Assembly: GCA_937943625.1 (NCBI GenBank)
Contig: CALEAD010000032.1
Span: 1-64,000, forward strand
Length of the DNA: 64,000 nucleotides
Reading direction: 5' to 3'
From: an uncultured Anaerolineae bacterium
Lineage (GTDB): Bacteria; Chloroflexota; Anaerolineae; Promineifilales; Promineifilaceae
In this document: positions 1-8,524 of the stretch, piece by piece
How positions within the stretch are numbered: the first letter of the stretch is position 1
Layout of the letters: every line of letters begins with the position of its first letter
Notes under the pieces: generated by a model
The model's database searches: none
What the model was told of the DNA's origin: nothing
The model's input: only the letters and a program-made list of their open reading frames with translations
Translations under genes and position numbers: made by a program

Positions 1-110
1 TTACCACCGCTCAAACGTTCTACTTCAATTTGCCCAGGGCAATAAACAAAAGGCCCCCTAAGGGTTGGTTTTAGCAGCAGCGGCGGCGCAGGCGAGACTC
101 CTTCGCCTAC
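1..110 (-). other. edge of the next integron cassette (no gene recognisable)
   Basis: If the attC call at 111-181 is right, this stretch is the beginning of a second gene cassette running out of the window to the left. No start codon with a ribosome binding site is visible on the minus strand here, and no protein family is recognised. The alternative is that it is still part of a longer attC: GC-rich inverted segments near 64-105 can pair partly with 150-172. Confidence 0.25.
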
Positions 111-181
111 ACTCAACTTCGCAGGCTCGCGGCGCATACCCGCAGCGGCGAAGCCGCTGTCCGCTGCAAACGGTGTTGGGC
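111..181 (-). other. putative attC recombination site of the first cassette
   Basis: Read on the minus strand, the stretch begins with GCCCAAC (175-181), which matches the R'' consensus RYYYAAC, and ends with GTTGAGT (111-117), which matches the R' consensus GTTRRRY. Between them is a strong hairpin, CAGCGGC-TTC-GCCGCTG, and weak outer arms (TTTGCA against TGCGAA). It lies 60 bp after the stop codon of the DUF4239 gene, where a cassette attC is expected. Arm spacing is not ideal, and a longer site reaching about position 58 is also possible. Confidence 0.45.
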
Positions 182-241
182 GACAACGGGTAATTGTTTC
201 CTTGTCTTCCCGAATTCATCGACCCAAAAGGGAATGTCATG

Positions 242-1039
242 TCATCGCTCGATGGCGTGTAGTATCTCTTGCAGCTCGATCATACTTGCTTGACTCGTAC
301 GAGCGAGACCCTGCTGTGGATGATCAAGGTCTATGATGAGCAAAATGACCAACACAACGATGACAAAGTAAGCTACTGTCGGACTCGTGATTCGAGCACC
401 TGCTAATCCGTTTCCGTACCCAAGGACTACTGCAGTTAGGACTGCAAAACCCAATAGAAACAGTAGCACGCTCTCTGGAACGTGATTGGCGACGGCAATA
501 TCACGCTGCGTCTTGATGTCGATCATCTGGTTCAATGCTTGAGTGTACAAACCTAATGGGACAGATCTCGGATCCGACTCTGCAGCTTCATTCGCAATTT
601 GCCACAGCCGACGCTGGATTTGCCTTGCTTCGATGTCTAGTTGTTCTCGCTCTGGAGAAGACTGCTCCGTTTGAAGAACAGACTCTAGCCGAATCGCCAC
701 GTACCGGCGAAACAGTTCGTTTACCTCAACGTCGTAGGATGCTGGTAGGAACTGAGAGCGGAGGGCAGCAGTTCCGATTGCATTGGATTCCTGAACCACC
801 ATCTGTTTCCTGTATTCAAATCGGGACAACGCCATGGCAAAAGTGAAGCCAAGGAGAAGGGAAAGAAGTCCTAAAATAGCAGCTTGAATACTTATGATCT
901 GAGTTCGGGTCAGCTCATTATGTGTTTGGCGTCCTCTGCAACCAAGCCTGTACCCCAGTTCACCCCCAAGCACCATGAACCCGAGCAGCGCAATAGCGAT
1001 TAGTATTTCTGATTGCTGATAGAGGAACTCAGTCGTCAT
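242..1039 (-). CDS. DUF4239 (bestrophin-like) membrane protein, first integron cassette gene
   Basis: A predicted integral membrane protein of 265 residues with no proven function. Two hydrophobic segments lie near the N-terminus (about residues 10-30 and 50-70) and two near the C-terminus. The central signature GLLSLLLGFTFAMA, followed by a basic stretch and VVQESNAIGTAALR, is typical of DUF4239. The start at 1039 is preferred over the ATG at 1063 because AAGGA lies 7 nt upstream. The gene starts only about 21 nt after a GTTAGGC core site at 1055-1061 and ends just before a possible attC, as expected for a cassette gene, and it points away from intI. No ACGGCCGT copies occur in it, unlike most genes in the window. 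Family call fairly sure; cassette status is inference. Confidence 0.7.
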   Translation of the reverse strand: MTTEFLYQQSEILIAIALLGFMVLGGELGYRLGCRGRQTHNELTRTQIISIQAAILGLLSLLLGFTFAMALSRFEYRKQMVVQESNAIGTAALRSQFLPASYDVEVNELFRRYVAIRLESVLQTEQSSPEREQLDIEARQIQRRLWQIANEAAESDPRSVPLGLYTQALNQMIDIKTQRDIAVANHVPESVLLFLLGFAVLTAVVLGYGNGLAGARITSPTVAYFVIVVLVILLIIDLDHPQQGLARTSQASMIELQEILHAIER

Positions 1040-1054
1040 TTGAGAATCCTTGTC

Positions 1055-1212
1055 GCCTAACATTAATTATGACTCGGTTGATACGCATTTGATGCGCCTA
1101 AACAGTTGACCATGGCTGATAAATGATTGATAATTAAGTCATAAACCACCCCTTTGCTGTTTTATGACTTGCTTTTAAGTGATTGATAACCAAACAGGTA
1201 GATTTTTGTCGC
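1055..1212 (-). other. putative attI site and intI upstream region
   Basis: The minus strand carries GTTAGGC at 1055-1061, a perfect GTTRRRY core, so crossover would fall between positions 1061 and 1060. Between this core and intI lie two copies of TGATTGATAA (1124-1133 and 1180-1189) and an inverted repeat with 10-bp arms, AAGTCATAAA (1136-1145) and TTTATGACTT (1161-1170). Direct repeats beside the core are a known feature of attI sites, where they bind the integrase. Boundaries are estimated. The region should also hold the cassette promoter and the intI promoter, but neither was identified confidently. Confidence 0.5.
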
Positions 1213-2169
1213 ATGGCTGAGAAAAAATTGCTCGACCGCGCCCGTGACCGGATCCGCGTGAAACAATATTCTATCCGCACCGAGCAAACTTACCTGAACT
1301 GGATGAAGGACTTTATCCTCTTCCACGGCAAGCGCCATCCCGCAAATATGGGAGTAACCGAGGTGGAAACTTACCTGACGCATCTGGCAGTGCGGAGAAA
1401 GGTGGCCCCCAGTACGCAAAATGTTGCCTTGCAGGCTATTCTTTTTCTTTACAAAGAAGTGCTGGGCATCGAACTCACAGGCATCAACGCTCTGCGTGCC
1501 AAGAAAGATAAGCGACTGCCGGTTGTGCTTACCAAAGCGGAAGTCCATCTCGTGCTGGAACATATGAAAGACCCCACCCATCGCCTGCAAGCGAAGCTGC
1601 TGTACGGAACGGGCATGCGCTTGCTTGAATGTTTGCGGCTGCGCGTCAAAGACCTGGACTTTAACCAAAACCACATTGTCGTCCGCGACACGAAGGGTAA
1701 TGAAGACCGGGTAACGCTGCTGCCAGACCGACTAAAACCCATCTTACAAGAACACCTGCGCTATGTCAATGCTCTGCACCAATCTGACTTGCGCGCCGGG
1801 TATGGTACCGTCTATCTCCCGTATGCTCTGGCGCGCAAATACCCAAACGCATCCCAAGAATGGGGGTGGCAGTATGTTTTTCCGGCAGCAAATTTAAGCG
1901 TAGATCCCCGTAGTGGTATAAAGCACCGCCACCATGCTGATGACTCCTCGCTGCAGCGTGCCGTGCGCGCCGCAGCCAGGGCTAGCGGCATCGCCAAACC
2001 GGTTACGCCCCATACTTTCCGCCACTGTTTTGCCACGCATCTGCTGGAAGCGGGCTACGATATTCGCACTGTCCAGGAACTGTTGGGGCACAAGAACGTC
2101 AAAACGACGATGATTTACACGCATGTGCTGCAAAAAGGACCGCTGGGCGTGCGCAGCCCACTAGACTAA
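1213..2169 (+). CDS. intI: integron integrase (IntI-type tyrosine recombinase)
   Basis: A tyrosine recombinase of 318 residues that would insert and excise gene cassettes by attI x attC recombination. The catalytic set is visible: Arg136 (GTGMRLLE), Lys161, His267 and Arg270 (HTFRH), His293 (LLGHKNV) and the nucleophile Tyr302 (TMIYTHV). What separates it from XerC/XerD is the IntI-specific insertion at about 208-224 ([19 protein letters not shown]), followed by DPRSG, RHHADDS and the C-terminal GVRSPLD, all as in class 1 IntI. The ATG at 1213 is chosen because MAEKKLLDR aligns with the usual IntI N-terminus; a TTG start at 1183 would add 10 residues. Orientation, divergent from the cassette gene, is canonical. 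The gene appears intact and full length. Confidence 0.93.
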   Translation: MAEKKLLDRARDRIRVKQYSIRTEQTYLNWMKDFILFHGKRHPANMGVTEVETYLTHLAVRRKVAPSTQNVALQAILFLYKEVLGIELTGINALRAKKDKRLPVVLTKAEVHLVLEHMKDPTHRLQAKLLYGTGMRLLECLRLRVKDLDFNQNHIVVRDTKGNEDRVTLLPDRLKPILQEHLRYVNALHQSDLRAGYGTVYLPYALARKYPNASQEWGWQYVFPAANLSVDPRSGIKHRHHADDSSLQRAVRAAARASGIAKPVTPHTFRHCFATHLLEAGYDIRTVQELLGHKNVKTTMIYTHVLQKGPLGVRSPLD

Positions 2170-2186
2170 CTGCCTACCCTAAATTT

Positions 2187-2705
2187 ATGCCAATGAGTGC
2201 GCCGGCCAAAACCGTGGTTATGAAGCTCCTGGAGGGCAAGAAGGTGATGTATGAGGTGCTGGTCTACCCCAGCAACCTGCGCGACGCCGCAGAAATTGCT
2301 GCGCTCAAGGGCATCCCCGCGGCACAGGTGTTTAAGACGCTGGTGGTGCAGCCGCCGGAAGGCGCCGCAAAAGCCAAACCGCTGCTGGTGATGATTCCTG
2401 CCGACCGGCAGCTTGACCTGAAAAAAGTGGCACAGGCCATTGGCGCTAAAAAACTGAAAATGGCCACCCACGCCGAAGCTGAGGCGCTTACTGGCTTGCA
2501 AGTGGGCGGCATCTCTCCCCTGGCGCTGCTTAACAAGGGCTTTGCCATTTACCTGGATGAGGCGGCAAGGCAGTACAGCCACATTTACATCAGCGCCGCG
2601 CAGCGCGGATTGAACGTCAGGCTGGCCGTCAGTGACCTGCTCCGCCTTACCGCCGCGCGCTGGGTAGACGCCAGCACCCCTGCAAGACTCTCACCCCTTG
2701 CTTAA
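2187..2705 (+). CDS. ybaK: YbaK/EbsC-type aminoacyl-tRNA deacylase
   Basis: A cytoplasmic editing enzyme of 172 residues. The family hydrolyses mischarged aminoacyl-tRNA, classically Cys-tRNA(Pro). The sequence shows the YbaK core: AAEIAALKGIPAAQVFKTLVV early, a Lys/Leu-rich segment (LDLKKVAQAIGAKKLKMA), then EAEALTGLQVGGISPLAL and a final ISAAQRGLNVRL. Length is normal for the family, with a slightly long, low-complexity C-terminal tail. It begins 17 nt after intI; no clear ribosome binding site is seen and an alternative ATG lies at 2193. It probably marks the chromosomal flank of the integron rather than part of it. Confidence 0.85.
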   Translation: MPMSAPAKTVVMKLLEGKKVMYEVLVYPSNLRDAAEIAALKGIPAAQVFKTLVVQPPEGAAKAKPLLVMIPADRQLDLKKVAQAIGAKKLKMATHAEAEALTGLQVGGISPLALLNKGFAIYLDEAARQYSHIYISAAQRGLNVRLAVSDLLRLTAARWVDASTPARLSPLA

Positions 2706-2751
2706 AAACTTTGCAAAACTTTGACAAATGTGAGCGTGAAGCAATGAAAAG

Positions 2752-2780
2752 TTGACAAAATATGGGCGTTTCACTATCTT
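2752..2780 (+). promoter_or_regulatory. sigma-70-type promoter for the fasciclin gene
   Basis: TTGACA at 2752-2757, a 17-nt spacer, and TATCTT at 2775-2780, about 105 bp before the ATG. A second TTGACA lies at 2721. A small inverted repeat, GGACAA-AG-TTGTCC (2827-2840), sits in the leader and could be an operator. Confidence 0.5.
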
Positions 2781-2885
2781 CAAGGGTGTGGGCGCCATTT
2801 TGCGCGCGAAAAATGGCAAAAATTCTGGACAAAGTTGTCCGCTTTTGACAAAAAACCTTGAAAGAACAAATGGAGTGAGATAACC

Positions 2886-3443
2886 ATGAAACGCCTGAGT
2901 TTAGTAACCCTGTTCCTGATTTTTCCCCTGCTCCTGGCTGCCTGTGGCGCTGCCGAAAGCACCCCAGCCCCCGCCGCACCCACGGCCGTTTCCCAGCCCG
3001 ATCCGGTAACGGAAGTGGAAGTTGAACCGGTCACCACCATCGTAGACATTGCCATTGCCGACGGCCGTTTTACCACCCTAGTTGCTGCCGTAACCGCTGC
3101 CGGTCTGGTAGAGACCCTGAGTGGCGAAGGTCCCTTCACCGTCTTTGCCCCCACGGACGAGGCCTTTGCCGCCCTGCCTGCCGGCACGATTGAAAATCTG
3201 CTGACCGACCCCCAGGGTGCGCTCACCGACATTCTGCTCTACCACGTGGTAAATGGCACGGTACTGGCCGCTGACGTAGTGACGCTGAATGCCGCCACCA
3301 CCATCAACGGCGAGGAAATCACTATTGCCGTGCAGGATGGCGCGGTCGTGCTGAATGGCACGGTCAAGGTCATTCTCACCGACATTTTAGCCGCCAACGG
3401 CGTGGTGCACGTCATTGACGCCGTTCTTCTCCCTGGCAGCTAA
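2886..3443 (+). CDS. FAS1 (fasciclin) domain lipoprotein
   Basis: A surface lipoprotein of 185 residues. A hydrophobic N-terminus leads to the lipobox LLAACG (Cys near residue 21), followed by a short Pro/Ala linker and a single FAS1 domain from about residue 50 to the end. The two conserved FAS1 motifs are visible: [17 protein letters not shown], and the later LLYHVV with [16 protein letters not shown]1 domains mediate adhesion or surface association in bacteria; the precise ligand cannot be told from sequence. The start has a GGAGTGAG ribosome binding site. It is a single-gene unit with its own promoter and a strong terminator. Confidence 0.9.
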   Translation: MKRLSLVTLFLIFPLLLAACGAAESTPAPAAPTAVSQPDPVTEVEVEPVTTIVDIAIADGRFTTLVAAVTAAGLVETLSGEGPFTVFAPTDEAFAALPAGTIENLLTDPQGALTDILLYHVVNGTVLAADVVTLNAATTINGEEITIAVQDGAVVLNGTVKVILTDILAANGVVHVIDAVLLPGS

Positions 3444-3497
3444 GGGTTTTTTGTAAAGTTCATCTGAACTGTGCCCATATTTCCATCACCATATAGG

Positions 3498-3522
3498 GGG
3501 CAGGCCTTATGCCTGCCCTTTT
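3498..3522 (+). terminator. Rho-independent terminator after the fasciclin gene
   Basis: Stem GGGCAGGC - CTTAT - GCCTGCCC followed by TTTT. Perfect 8-bp arms; also close to the 3' end of the convergent protease gene. Confidence 0.8.
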
Positions 3523-3549
3523 ACTTTGCCCACCAGACAGATAGTGCCA

Positions 3550-6500
3550 TCAAGGCGGTGCCCTGTCCGCTGCAAGCACCAGCGGCAAAAATTGTCTGTA
3601 CGGCGGCAAAAATGAAAACAGCGACTGCACCTGTGGCTGCACACCATCATGCACAAACGCCACTGCCCCCACGTAAACGGCAAATGGCACAACTTCGCGG
3701 CTGGCGGCCACCGTCAACGTTACGACCGTTCCTGGCGGCACATCCCCCTGCCAATCCACGCGCCACGTTTGCTGCGTTCGGGTCAACACGGCCGTACCGC
3801 TGCTCACACGCACCGTATTACTGAATGGGCGCAGGTCGGGTGAGAGATGCAGTACAGCCGTTGCCCCCCTAGCCGTGCGTGCGCCACTGTTGCGCAGCGT
3901 CAGCGTATACGTCACCCACTGTTGGGACCATTGCGGCGGCCCCGGCTGTAGCAGCGGCGTCCCCAGCGCCAGCGCCAGCCGCGCCCCACTCAGGTCGGGC
4001 GCGCCTTCAGGCGGCACAATCCACAGTGCCGCCACGCGCGCAAACTGCCAATCGTGCCGCTCCGTGCGCAGCGTGACGCGATTTTCCAGGTAGCTACCCG
4101 GTGCCAGCCCTGCATCCAGCCGCACTTGGTAGACAAACTGGCGCATTTCCCCTGGCGCCAGACGGCCGTACCAGATGATGGTGCGCGTCGGCGCATCGTA
4201 AACCAACTCCGGCGATGCGCTTTCCTGTGCCAGCGCCATACCTGGCGGCAGCGTATTCGTCACCGTTACCGCGCCACCGGGGGCATAGGGCAGCATCCGC
4301 AGCGTCAGCGTAAACGTGTGCTGCTCGCCTGGCCGTGCCTGGCGCGCAGCCGCAACAAAAGTGGAATCTCCCAGGTCGCTCAGCCAGCCCGCCATGCCCT
4401 GCATACCTGCCACCCGCACCGTGTCCGTGAGAAACTCATATGGCACGCTCCAGAAAATGGTGCGCCAGTTTTCGCCCGCAGTTGCCAGGGCAACGGCCGT
4501 TCCTTGCTCGCTCCAGGCAATGGCGCGGCTGTGCGGTGCGGGAATCAGGCCATCCCCATTATTTCTTGCCTTGCCGAACGTCAGCGTGTGGGGCGCGCCC
4601 GGCAACGCTGGCAGCGCCGGGTGCTCCCCGGCGTAAACGTGGGTGGGCGTGATAGATTCATGGTAGCTGTGCACCCCCAGGTAATTGCGCGTAAAGGGGC
4701 TGGCAAAATGGTAGTAGAGATAATCCTGGCTGCTGAGAAAGAGCCGCCCGCCCCTGCGCAGATACGTTTCCAGATTGGCGCGCTCTTGTGGCGTCACCGG
4801 TTCGTACCAGTCGTAGCCGGTGAACCAAAAGATGAAGTCATACTGCTGCATCAGGGCGAGCGGTGGGCTGCCACGCCCCTTGATCTCGGCCAGCCCCTCA
4901 CTTTCCCACACGTCATAGCGCATTTGCAGCGCGTCTAGCGCCGCCCTATATTGCGGCTGATAATCGTACCAGCGGTCATCATCCACCAGCAGCACCCGAT
5001 TTGGCACTTGCTGCCGCACTTGCAGCGTGGCAACAATGGCGGGGTCGAGCGTGGAAACGGCCGTGATCCACACCGTATGCGTCATCCCCCGCGCCGCGTC
5101 TGGCGGCGTCTCGATTGTCAGGCGCGTGCGCGCTGCCCGGCACGGCCCCATCGTCAGCGTCTGCGTCAGCACCTGATTGGGCCAGCCCGTGCTGTTGGCC
5201 TGAATCTGAAACGTATCCGTCAGCATCTCGCTCAGATTCAGCAGTGTCAGCTCATAGCTGGCCGCCTGTCCCGGTATGGCATAATCGCTGATGGCATCTG
5301 TGAGCCAGGCAGCCCCCACGTGCTGGCGCGGCGATTGGAAGAAATCGAGGCTGCGCTGCACCAGCTCGCCGCGCATTGCCGCATCAGTTACCCCTTCCAG
5401 GCCAAAGCCCAGGTAGACAATGCGAAAATCGCTGCACAGCCCCGCTTGCAGGCCGGCCGCATCCCCATTGGGGTAGGTGAAGATCACGCCGCGCATCCGG
5501 TCTGTGGGCGGGCGCGTGCGGTCTGGCAGTTGTGCCGTGCTGCCCGTTTCCGCCAGATGCACCTGTAGACCGGCAAAGGGGCCATCGGCCGTTCCCTGAA
5601 TGGGCGGCAACGGCCGTTCCGTGAATTTGCCCCGGTACGCACCGCGCAGCAGACTAATCCACCAGTAAGAGGAAAAAATGGTCGAGCCATCAAACAGCCC
5701 CACGTGCTGCCCGCTTACCAACAGCGTGCCGCCCGCCAGCAGGTATTGGCTCAGCGCCCCGTCTGCGCCAATGTAGCCGGGTGCGCGCTGCGGGTCTGAC
5801 CAAATCACGCTGTTGTAGCGCGCCAGCACGCCGGCCGGGGGCGTGTCGTTGTAAGGGCTGCGCACGCGCCACAGGTCGGCATGATAGCCCTGTTGTGCCA
5901 GCGCCTGCTGATAGGCGGCAATGTGGGACTGGTAATACCAGCCGCCGCCATCTACCAGCAGCAGGGTGGGGGCAGGCGGCAAGAGGAAATGGCGGACGTA
6001 TTGCCCATTTGCCTGCACGCTGACGCTGGCTTCGCCAATGCGATAGCCATTTCGCTCTGCCAGCAGGGTATAGCTGCCCACCGGCAGTGTCAGGCTGTAT
6101 TGCCCTTGGGTGTTGGCAACGGCCGTAACCGGCGTGCCCAATGCGCGAATGGTGACGCTAATGGGGTACAGCGTGCCCAGGGCATGCACGCTGCCGCTCA
6201 CCTGGCCGGTGGGCATGCTTTGCAGGTCAAAGTAGAGGAAGAATGTTTGCCCCGCTGCTAGAGCAATAGGGGGATGACTCTGCAGTGTGGCGCCAAAGCG
6301 GGCAACCGTTAGCCCGTAGAGGCCGGGCTGCAAGGGAATGCGAAAGCTGCCGTCCGCGCCACTATAATAAGGAAGAGCGTGCCCGCTATTGGTTGTAACG
6401 GTGAGCACGGCGCCTGCGGCGGGCTGCCCATCCTGGCGCACGACGCCTTGCAGCACGCCGCCAGGGGCAACGGTCGCCAGCGCCGCGTAAGCATCCAGGC

Positions 6501-7890
6501 GGCCCCAGCCGCTCACCTGATTGGGCACGATAGGGGAGAGGGGAACGGCCGTTTCCGCCAGCCGCTGCCAGATTTCTGTCTCTGTGAGCGTGGGGTTTGC
6601 CGCCAGCAGCAGCGCCACCGCGCCCGCCACGTGCGGCGTTGCCATAGAGGTGCCGCTGGCATAAGCATAGCGCCCGCCGGGAAAGGTGGACAAAATGCGC
6701 GCCCCCGGTGCCACGACGTGCGGCTTTGGCTGGTCGGTCAGCGGCGATGGCCCGCGCGCGGAAAACCAAGCCACCAGATCTTCCTCATCACTGGCGCCAA
6801 CGGCCAGGCTGTTGGCGTAGCTGGCGGGCGCGCCCACCGTGCCGCCAAACGGACCAGCGTTGCCTGCGGCAAAGACGGGCACGATGCCCGCGCTTTGCAG
6901 CGCCAGAATGTCATTCTCCAGCACGCGCCAGACGCCGTTGTTGTTCCCCCAGGAGCAGTTGACCACCTGTGGCGCCAGGCCTGGGTCGCCGCCAGGAGCC
7001 AGCAGCCATTCAAAACCGGCATGAATGGCACTTTCGTAGATGCTGCCGTCGGGGTTGGCAATGGCCACGCCAATCCAGCGCGCGCCCGGGGCAACGCCCA
7101 GGTCGTTCAGGCCAACGGCCGTTCCCGCTACGTGTGTGCCGTGCCCCAGCATATCGGCTGGCTCTATGCTGGTTGGGTCCAGGGCATTGAACCAGTTGCC
7201 GGTATGCTGGTAGATTCCGCCGCCAATGGTACCGCGATAGTTGGCGTGCAAGTCAGGATGCAGCCAGTCTACACCGCTGTCCATAATGGCCACGGTAACG
7301 CCGTGCCCGTCTATGCCCAGCCCGTGCCAGGCGTAGGGGGCGCGCACGCGCGCAATGCCCCACGCTTGGTCGGCAAGATTGGTCTGTTGGGCGTCTGCTA
7401 GCACGGGCTGGGTGATAATTTCGTGTAGGGATGCGAAGTCGGGCTGGCTGAGGTAGAAGAGCGCTTCCGCGCGCACGGCCGTTACACCGGGTTGTGCGGC
7501 CAGCGCCTGTATGGCCACCTCATCGCCGCTGACGCCAATGGCGTTGCTGATCCAGAAAGGCTGCACGCGGCTGACGTGGCCGTGGTCTTGCAGTTGTTCA
7601 AGCAGGGGGAGGAGAGGTTGTTGGCTGGCAACGGCCGTTGCTTGCAGCCGCTGCACGATCTCTGCGCGTTGCGCAGCCAGCTTGCCGGGCGGCAGATTGG
7701 CCAGGCTGGCGCGCCCGGCCAGGATAACCATGAAGCGTGTATGGGTGGTGGGTGGCGCCGGTTCTGGCGCAGGCTGATGCGTTGGCGCAGGCGGCGCGCC
7801 GGTGGCCGCCACCTGCCGCATGAAGCCAGCCGTACCAAGTATGGCTGTAAACGCAATAAACAGAACCAGCGCCAGACGATTTCGCTTCAT
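3550..7890 (-). CDS. large secreted subtilisin-like serine protease (S8) with C-terminal repeat modules
   Basis: A secreted, probably cell-surface, protease of 1446 residues. An N-terminal signal or anchor segment (about 6-24) and a propeptide-like region precede the S8 catalytic domain, whose triad is visible as Asp204 (AIMDSGVDW), His250 (GHGTHVAG) and Ser415 (GTSMATPHVAG), with the oxyanion Asn344. A carboxypeptidase-regulatory-like beta domain follows (about 480-640), then two ThuA/GATase-like segments that each open with LLVDDDRWYD or LLVDGGGWYY, and DUF11-like beta domains (TVTNTLPPGMALA). The C-terminus ends in FLPLVLAADRAPP; similar FLPLV/YLPLV endings occur on other Chloroflexota exported proteins as I recall, possibly a surface tag. 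At least ten ACGGCCGT copies lie in this gene. Confidence 0.9.
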   Translation of the reverse strand: MKRNRLALVLFIAFTAILGTAGFMRQVAATGAPPAPTHQPAPEPAPPTTHTRFMVILAGRASLANLPPGKLAAQRAEIVQRLQATAVASQQPLLPLLEQLQDHGHVSRVQPFWISNAIGVSGDEVAIQALAAQPGVTAVRAEALFYLSQPDFASLHEIITQPVLADAQQTNLADQAWGIARVRAPYAWHGLGIDGHGVTVAIMDSGVDWLHPDLHANYRGTIGGGIYQHTGNWFNALDPTSIEPADMLGHGTHVAGTAVGLNDLGVAPGARWIGVAIANPDGSIYESAIHAGFEWLLAPGGDPGLAPQVVNCSWGNNNGVWRVLENDILALQSAGIVPVFAAGNAGPFGGTVGAPASYANSLAVGASDEEDLVAWFSARGPSPLTDQPKPHVVAPGARILSTFPGGRYAYASGTSMATPHVAGAVALLLAANPTLTETEIWQRLAETAVPLSPIVPNQVSGWGRLDAYAALATVAPGGVLQGVVRQDGQPAAGAVLTVTTNSGHALPYYSGADGSFRIPLQPGLYGLTVARFGATLQSHPPIALAAGQTFFLYFDLQSMPTGQVSGSVHALGTLYPISVTIRALGTPVTAVANTQGQYSLTLPVGSYTLLAERNGYRIGEASVSVQANGQYVRHFLLPPAPTLLLVDGGGWYYQSHIAAYQQALAQQGYHADLWRVRSPYNDTPPAGVLARYNSVIWSDPQRAPGYIGADGALSQYLLAGGTLLVSGQHVGLFDGSTIFSSYWWISLLRGAYRGKFTERPLPPIQGTADGPFAGLQVHLAETGSTAQLPDRTRPPTDRMRGVIFTYPNGDAAGLQAGLCSDFRIVYLGFGLEGVTDAAMRGELVQRSLDFFQSPRQHVGAAWLTDAISDYAIPGQAASYELTLLNLSEMLTDTFQIQANSTGWPNQVLTQTLTMGPCRAARTRLTIETPPDAARGMTHTVWITAVSTLDPAIVATLQVRQQVPNRVLLVDDDRWYDYQPQYRAALDALQMRYDVWESEGLAEIKGRGSPPLALMQQYDFIFWFTGYDWYEPVTPQERANLETYLRRGGRLFLSSQDYLYYHFASPFTRNYLGVHSYHESITPTHVYAGEHPALPALPGAPHTLTFGKARNNGDGLIPAPHSRAIAWSEQGTAVALATAGENWRTIFWSVPYEFLTDTVRVAGMQGMAGWLSDLGDSTFVAAARQARPGEQHTFTLTLRMLPYAPGGAVTVTNTLPPGMALAQESASPELVYDAPTRTIIWYGRLAPGEMRQFVYQVRLDAGLAPGSYLENRVTLRTERHDWQFARVAALWIVPPEGAPDLSGARLALALGTPLLQPGPPQWSQQWVTYTLTLRNSGARTARGATAVLHLSPDLRPFSNTVRVSSGTAVLTRTQQTWRVDWQGDVPPGTVVTLTVAASREVVPFAVYVGAVAFVHDGVQPQVQSLFSFLPPYRQFLPLVLAADRAPP

Positions 7891-7989
7891 GTCTCTATTG
7901 TATTGGGAGCAACCGGTGGTCGGCGGTCAAATTGCAAAGCTCGCGTGAACCAGGTCGACGCCTTTGTTCAGAGCGCTAGATGCCGACAA

Positions 7990-8013
7990 AAAAGGACACC
8001 TCATAAGGTGTCC
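7990..8013 (-). terminator. Rho-independent terminator for the DUF59 gene
   Basis: On the minus strand, GGACACCT - TATG - AGGTGTCC is followed by a run of seven T (plus-strand A run from 7987). Perfect 8-bp arms. Confidence 0.8.
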
Positions 8014-8068
8014 CTTTACAATGTTTAACTTGTGAGCATTTGCCAGCTCCCTGACCGTGGGAATGTTC

Positions 8069-8377
8069 CTAAAACAGGCCCCAATCGCCGCCAGCTCCTT
8101 CCTCCATCATTGAGGGGTCCCACAGTTCCGCGCCAATTTGCACCTCAATCCCGCCGCGCATAACGCTGTTGCCCACCAGGCGCACCTGCTCAATGAGCTG
8201 CGGCCCGTAGGGGCAGAATGGGGTGGTGAGGATCATGGTGATTTTGGCAGTTTCGGCCGTTTCGTCAATTTCCATCTGGCGGATCAGGCCCAGTTCAACA
8301 ATATTGAGGCCAATTTCTGGGTCAATCACGCTACGCAGCGATTCGCGCAGCTCTTCTTTCTTAGTAATAATCATCAT
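8069..8377 (-). CDS. DUF59/MIP18-family iron-sulfur assembly factor (SufT-like)
   Basis: A cytoplasmic protein of 102 residues made of one MIP18 domain. Visible motifs are VIDPEIGLNIVELGLI and the conserved TTPFCPYGPQLIEQV with its Cys. Family members (SufT, PaaD, MIP18) help mature Fe-S proteins, and the gene lies beside the suf locus, so the role in Fe-S assembly is likely. The start is taken at the first of two tandem ATGs (8377 or 8374) because AGGAG is 4-7 nt upstream. A copy of the GGCGGTTAT-type intergenic repeat lies just upstream of this ribosome binding site. Confidence 0.8.
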   Translation of the reverse strand: MMIITKKEELRESLRSVIDPEIGLNIVELGLIRQMEIDETAETAKITMILTTPFCPYGPQLIEQVRLVGNSVMRGGIEVQIGAELWDPSMMEEGAGGDWGLF

Positions 8378-8524
8378 GTTGCTCCTGTAAAAATAACCGC
8401 CGACGGCCAACCACTAACCGCCAGGTGAGAGACAGAGCGCAGTCGGCTGTCTGTGGTCGGCGATCAAGTATATAAGGATCGTCTGAACCATGCCAAAAAT
8501 ATAAGCAGCCGTGGCTTACGGGCG

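Noticed and set aside
58..240. 60-residue minus-strand frame
   Set aside because: It runs through the putative attC hairpins, has a low-complexity Arg/Ala/Cys composition and no ribosome binding site.
1183..2169. XerC/XerD instead of IntI
   Set aside because: The IntI-specific insertion ([15 protein letters not shown]) and GVRSPLD ending are absent from Xer proteins.
6379..7401. 340-residue plus-strand frame inside the protease gene
   Set aside because: Antisense shadow of the subtilase, caused by high GC; no domain and no start signals.
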